From: Candidatus Staskawiczbacteria bacterium
GTDB lineage: Bacteria > Patescibacteriota > Minisyncoccia > Minisyncoccales > Staskawiczbacteraceae
Length of the DNA: 15,617 nt
Assembly: GCA_016866675.1 (NCBI GenBank)
Contig: VGLO01000016.1
Span: 1 to 15,617, forward strand
Reading direction: 5' to 3'
Part shown: positions 13,258 through 15,617 of the stretch, piece after piece
Layout of the letters: each line of letters begins with the position of its first letter
How positions within the stretch are numbered: the first letter of the stretch is position 1
Notes under the pieces: generated by a model
The model's input: only the letters and a program-made list of their open reading frames with translations
Databases searched by the model: none
What the model was told of the DNA's origin: nothing
Made by a program: the position numbers and the translations under genes

Positions 13258-13608
13258 CTAAACTTCTGCTTTTATTTCATAATTAGTAAACTCGTTTTGA
13301 ATCAATTTTACTGTTTTTGATCGGTCTGGCTCTTGGCCGTAATCTTTGCTTTCACCAAAAAGAATAATCTCTTTTTTCCACCAGTTGGATTGTACAAATC
13401 CACCGCCAAGGACTTTGTATAGCACAGGCGTATTACTTTCTGTTAGCTCCTCGGTGAGAGCGTCGTCGATTTCATAATGTCTTTCCATCATATTAGTTCC
13501 AACCCTAACGATGATTTTTTTATCTGATCCTTCAGAAACTTCCGCCACAATAAATTTGTAGGCATTCTGAATATTCATCTTAACGTTGGCAATATTATCC
13601 AGACTCAT
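13258..13608 (-). CDS. Janus/Ocnus family protein (phosphohistidine phosphatase PHPT1-like)
   Basis: A 116-residue soluble protein that I align by eye with human PHPT1, a 14-kDa protein phosphohistidine phosphatase. KFIVAEV (18-24) matches KYVLIRV, MERHYEIDDAL (41-51) matches AEYHADIYDKV, LGGGFV (67-72) matches LGGGRI, and IILFGESKDYG (81-91) matches IHVYGYSMAYG; the ends NEFTNYEIKAEV and KYPDYEVTWA also agree. The catalytic His53 of PHPT1 corresponds to His44, Lys21 to Lys18 and Ser94 to Ser87, while the Arg after GGG is Phe71. It has a strong Shine-Dalgarno sequence (AAGGAGA, 13614-13620, five bases from the ATG), its own extended -10 and a terminator. The family is best known from animals. 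The assignment comes from motif recall without a search, and activity is inferred. Confidence 0.72.
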   Translation of the reverse strand: MSLDNIANVKMNIQNAYKFIVAEVSEGSDKKIIVRVGTNMMERHYEIDDALTEELTESNTPVLYKVLGGGFVQSNWWKKEIILFGESKDYGQEPDRSKTVKLIQNEFTNYEIKAEV

Positions 13609-13638
13609 TTGTTTCTCCTTTTGAATGTACTGACCAGA

Positions 13639-13647
13639 ATTCTATCA
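13639..13647 (-). promoter_or_regulatory. Extended -10 promoter of the Janus/Ocnus gene
   Basis: The minus strand has TGATAGAAT (13639-13647), an extended -10 with hexamer 5 of 6 to consensus. The best upstream hexamer, TTGTTT at 16 bases, is weak and lies in the inverted repeat at the end of gltX. It predicts a leader of about 24 bases with the strong ribosome binding site. Confidence 0.5.
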
Positions 13648-13656
13648 TTTTTTTTG

Positions 13657-13692
13657 AATTAAACAAGCCTTTATTATAAGGCTTGTTTAATT
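13657..13692 (-). terminator. 13-bp perfect inverted repeat spanning the gltX stop codon
   Basis: AATTAAACAAGCC (13657-13669) and GGCTTGTTTAATT (13680-13692) are perfect complements around a 10-base loop that contains the gltX TAA (13674-13676). In the minus-strand transcript one arm is made by the last gltX codons. The T-rich end of the stem could act as a weak U-tract, but no long T-run follows, so it may instead be a 3'-end stability element or operator. Confidence 0.6.
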
Positions 13693-15116
13693 CTCTCTAG
13701 AGTTTTTTCTTTTCCTAAAATTTCAGCTATCTCAAACGGTCCGGGACTCGCCTTCTTACCCGACAATGCTACCCTCAGTGGCCAAAGAGTATATCCCTTA
13801 TTTTCTACTGGATAACCTTTTTCTCTATTAAATTTTTCTGAAGCTTCAAATAAAATTTTCTCTAAATTTTTTGCATCCCACTTCTTTGCTGACGATAATT
13901 CTTTGTCGCACAGCAAAAGCGCTTCTTTAATATCTGCATCTTTCATTTCTTTCCACTTTAATAAATCTTTTTCATATATTAGATTATCTTCAAAAAATAA
14001 ATTTGTTAATTCAGTAATATCTGAAAGCTTCTTCATTCTTGTTTTTGAAACTTCAACAATTTTTTCTAATGTTTTTTGTGAAAAGTTTTTATGGTCTTCT
14101 GGCAAGTATTCAAGGCATAGCTTTGTTAAAATAGGGGCTGGCATTTCTCTAATATATAGTCCGTTAATGTGATCTAATTTTTGCGTGTTAAACACTGCCC
14201 CAGCCTTCTGAACTTTTTCTAATGAAAATTCATTAATTAATTCTTTCATTGAGAATATTTCTTTTTCTGTCCCAGGATTCCAGCCAAGAAGCGCCATAAA
14301 GTTTATTAGGGCCTCAGATAAATAACCTGCCTTATGGTAATCAGATACCGCTACATCTCCGGCTCTCTTTGACATTTTAGATTTATCGGCATTTAATAGT
14401 AATGGTAAATGAGCGTATTCTGGTTGGTTAAAACCTAGTGACTCCTGAAGTAAAATATGTTTTGGTGTATTAGATAAATGATCTTCTCCTCTAATTACAT
14501 GAGAAATTTGCATTTCATGATCATCAACCACAACAACAAAATGATAAAGCGGGGTCTCAATATTTTTTGCAATCACTATGTCGCCCAACAGTCCTGAATC
14601 AAATTCAACATTACCTCTTATTAAATCATTAAACTTTACTTTTTTTGATTCAATTTTAAAACGAATAACTCCAGAGATATTATTTTTATCACGGCATTTA
14701 CCATCATACTTTGGAGCCAATCCCCTACTCTGCTGATCTTGTCGCTTGGCTTCTAGTTCCTCACTTGTGCAATTACAATAATACGCTTTTTTTTCTGATA
14801 AAAGTTTTTCTAAATATTTTTTATAAATATCTGTTCTTTGAGATTGCTTGTATGGTCCAAATTTTCCATCAATATCTGGACCCTCACTCCAATCAATCCC
14901 CAACCATTTTAGCTCATCAATAATATTTTGCACCCATTCTAACTTAGATCTTTCTTTGTCTGTGTCCTCAATTCGCAAAACTGTCTCGCCATTATTTTGT
15001 TTGGCAAATAAGTAATTAAAAAGAATAGTTCTTGCATTTCCTATGTGCAAAGGTCCAGTTGGAGATGGCGGAAATCTTAACCTTATTTTTTTCGTCTCTT
15101 GTTTCTTCTTTAACAT
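13674..15116 (-). CDS. gltX: Glutamyl-tRNA synthetase
   Basis: Class I aminoacyl-tRNA synthetase that charges tRNA-Glu in the cytoplasm. Its 480 residues are of normal length. The Rossmann fold opens with FPPSPTGPLHIGNARTILF (15-33), where HIGN is the HIGH motif, and the second signature KMSKR is at 247-251. A zinc-site-like group Cys114, Cys116 and Cys141 is present. VLRIEDTD (47-54) and HVIRGEDHLSNTP also mark the family, and the C-terminal half is the anticodon-binding helical domain. I cannot tell by eye whether it is discriminating or also charges tRNA-Gln for GatCAB. It starts 10 bases after the murG stop in an AT-rich, SD-less gap, so the two are probably co-transcribed. Confidence 0.96.
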   Translation of the reverse strand: MLKKKQETKKIRLRFPPSPTGPLHIGNARTILFNYLFAKQNNGETVLRIEDTDKERSKLEWVQNIIDELKWLGIDWSEGPDIDGKFGPYKQSQRTDIYKKYLEKLLSEKKAYYCNCTSEELEAKRQDQQSRGLAPKYDGKCRDKNNISGVIRFKIESKKVKFNDLIRGNVEFDSGLLGDIVIAKNIETPLYHFVVVVDDHEMQISHVIRGEDHLSNTPKHILLQESLGFNQPEYAHLPLLLNADKSKMSKRAGDVAVSDYHKAGYLSEALINFMALLGWNPGTEKEIFSMKELINEFSLEKVQKAGAVFNTQKLDHINGLYIREMPAPILTKLCLEYLPEDHKNFSQKTLEKIVEVSKTRMKKLSDITELTNLFFEDNLIYEKDLLKWKEMKDADIKEALLLCDKELSSAKKWDAKNLEKILFEASEKFNREKGYPVENKGYTLWPLRVALSGKKASPGPFEIAEILGKEKTLERIKQAL

Positions 15117-15126
15117 TTTTTATTTT

Positions 15127-15617
15127 TTATACCGTTTTACTATTCAACTCTTTAATAATTTCTTCTGCAATAATTTCAGCTGAATTTGGTTTTGCAAATC
15201 CTAGAGCTGAAAGACTCATTTTTTGAGAATTTGCCATAATATTTTCAATTTGACCCATAAAGTAAGGTATTGTTAAATCTTCTTGCTCAATTACAATACA
15301 GGCTCCGGATTTGGCATATGAATATGCGTTTTTTGATTGATGATTGTTTGCTGAAGTGCTAAGGGGAATTAAAATAGAGGGTTTTCCTAAAGATGCAATC
15401 TCAAAAATACTACCAGCTCCAGCTCTTGATATTACCAAATCGCAAGATAAAAGAGCATTTTTTAATTGTACTTGATTTAAAAATTCATACAAATGATAAT
15501 TTGAGCTTGAGGAATTATCTTTTAACAATGCATCTGTTTCTATTTTCACTAGTCTATATTTCTTTGGACCTGCAATATGAATTACCTGATATTTTTCAAG
15601 AAGCAGGTTAATAATGC
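15127..15617 (-). CDS. murG: MurG, lipid II synthase (GlcNAc transferase), C-terminal part
   Basis: Peripheral membrane glycosyltransferase (GT28) that adds GlcNAc from UDP-GlcNAc to lipid I, making lipid II at the inner face of the membrane. The frame is open from the right edge to the TAA at 15127-15129, about 163 residues of the C-terminal nucleotide-sugar-binding domain. A GTG at 15549 is internal. Diagnostic parts: VIHIAGPKKY near the edge, the loop CDLVISRAGAGSIFEIASLG with the conserved Glu, then GKPSILIPLS, NNHQSKNA and a final AEIIAEEI helix. It lies upstream of gltX on the same strand, away from mraY, which is on the opposite strand at the other end of the window. Confidence 0.95.
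   Translation of the reverse strand, partial: IINLLLEKYQVIHIAGPKKYRLVKIETDALLKDNSSSSNYHLYEFLNQVQLKNALLSCDLVISRAGAGSIFEIASLGKPSILIPLSTSANNHQSKNAYSYAKSGACIVIEQEDLTIPYFMGQIENIMANSQKMSLSALGFAKPNSAEIIAEEIIKELNSKTV

Noticed and set aside
1..15617. CRISPR array, tRNA or rRNA genes
   Set aside because: I saw no regularly spaced repeats, cloverleaf sequences or rRNA-like stretches on either strand.

Overview
The window looks like chromosomal DNA from a low-GC bacterium with a streamlined genome, most likely a member of the Candidate Phyla Radiation (Patescibacteria). Parcubacteria-like is my best guess. This rests on compact housekeeping genes with very short spacers, many small orphan proteins with one membrane segment, a free-standing LAGLIDADG protein, a BaiN/HI0933-type flavoprotein and a single Xer-type recombinase. 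A bL9 gene argues against CPR lineages reported to lack it. The lineage is inference; there is no rRNA gene here. The standard bacterial code fits, because every gene is open without reading TGA as sense.

Layout. (1) 1-614: 3' end of mraY. (2) 683-1006 (minus): an isolated GC-rich gene for a small leucine-zipper protein, with its own promoter, ribosome binding site and terminator. (3) 1138-5421 (plus): a collinear block of a coiled-coil protein, an S41 (CtpA-type) protease, ribosomal protein bL9 and CTP synthase, closed by a bidirectional terminator. (4) rpmA (minus) and uppS (plus) diverge from overlapping promoters; the uppS transcript appears leaderless. (5) 6598-7510: a 125-aa membrane-anchored orphan converges on a degenerate LAGLIDADG protein that also appears leaderless. 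(6) 7650-11337 (plus): ABC-F ATPase, ObgE and a BaiN-like flavoprotein with a GC-rich 5' end. (7) 11399-15617 (minus): tyrosine recombinase, two tandem paralogous membrane-anchored small proteins, a Janus/Ocnus (phosphohistidine phosphatase-like) protein, gltX and the 3' end of murG.

Themes. UppS, MraY and MurG are the carrier-lipid and lipid I/II steps of peptidoglycan synthesis. rplI, rpmA, obgE, the ABC-F gene and gltX serve ribosome function or translation. Only three starts have a clear Shine-Dalgarno sequence, and all three belong to small accessory genes; housekeeping genes have AT-rich, SD-less or apparently absent leaders. None of the 19 stop codons is TGA. Gene direction switches from plus to minus at about 11.37 kb, next to the recombinase gene.

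The items most deserving attention are the bZIP-like protein, the LAGLIDADG protein without its catalytic acid, the bacterial Janus/Ocnus protein, the tandem envelope paralogs, and the leaderless/overlapping promoter architecture.
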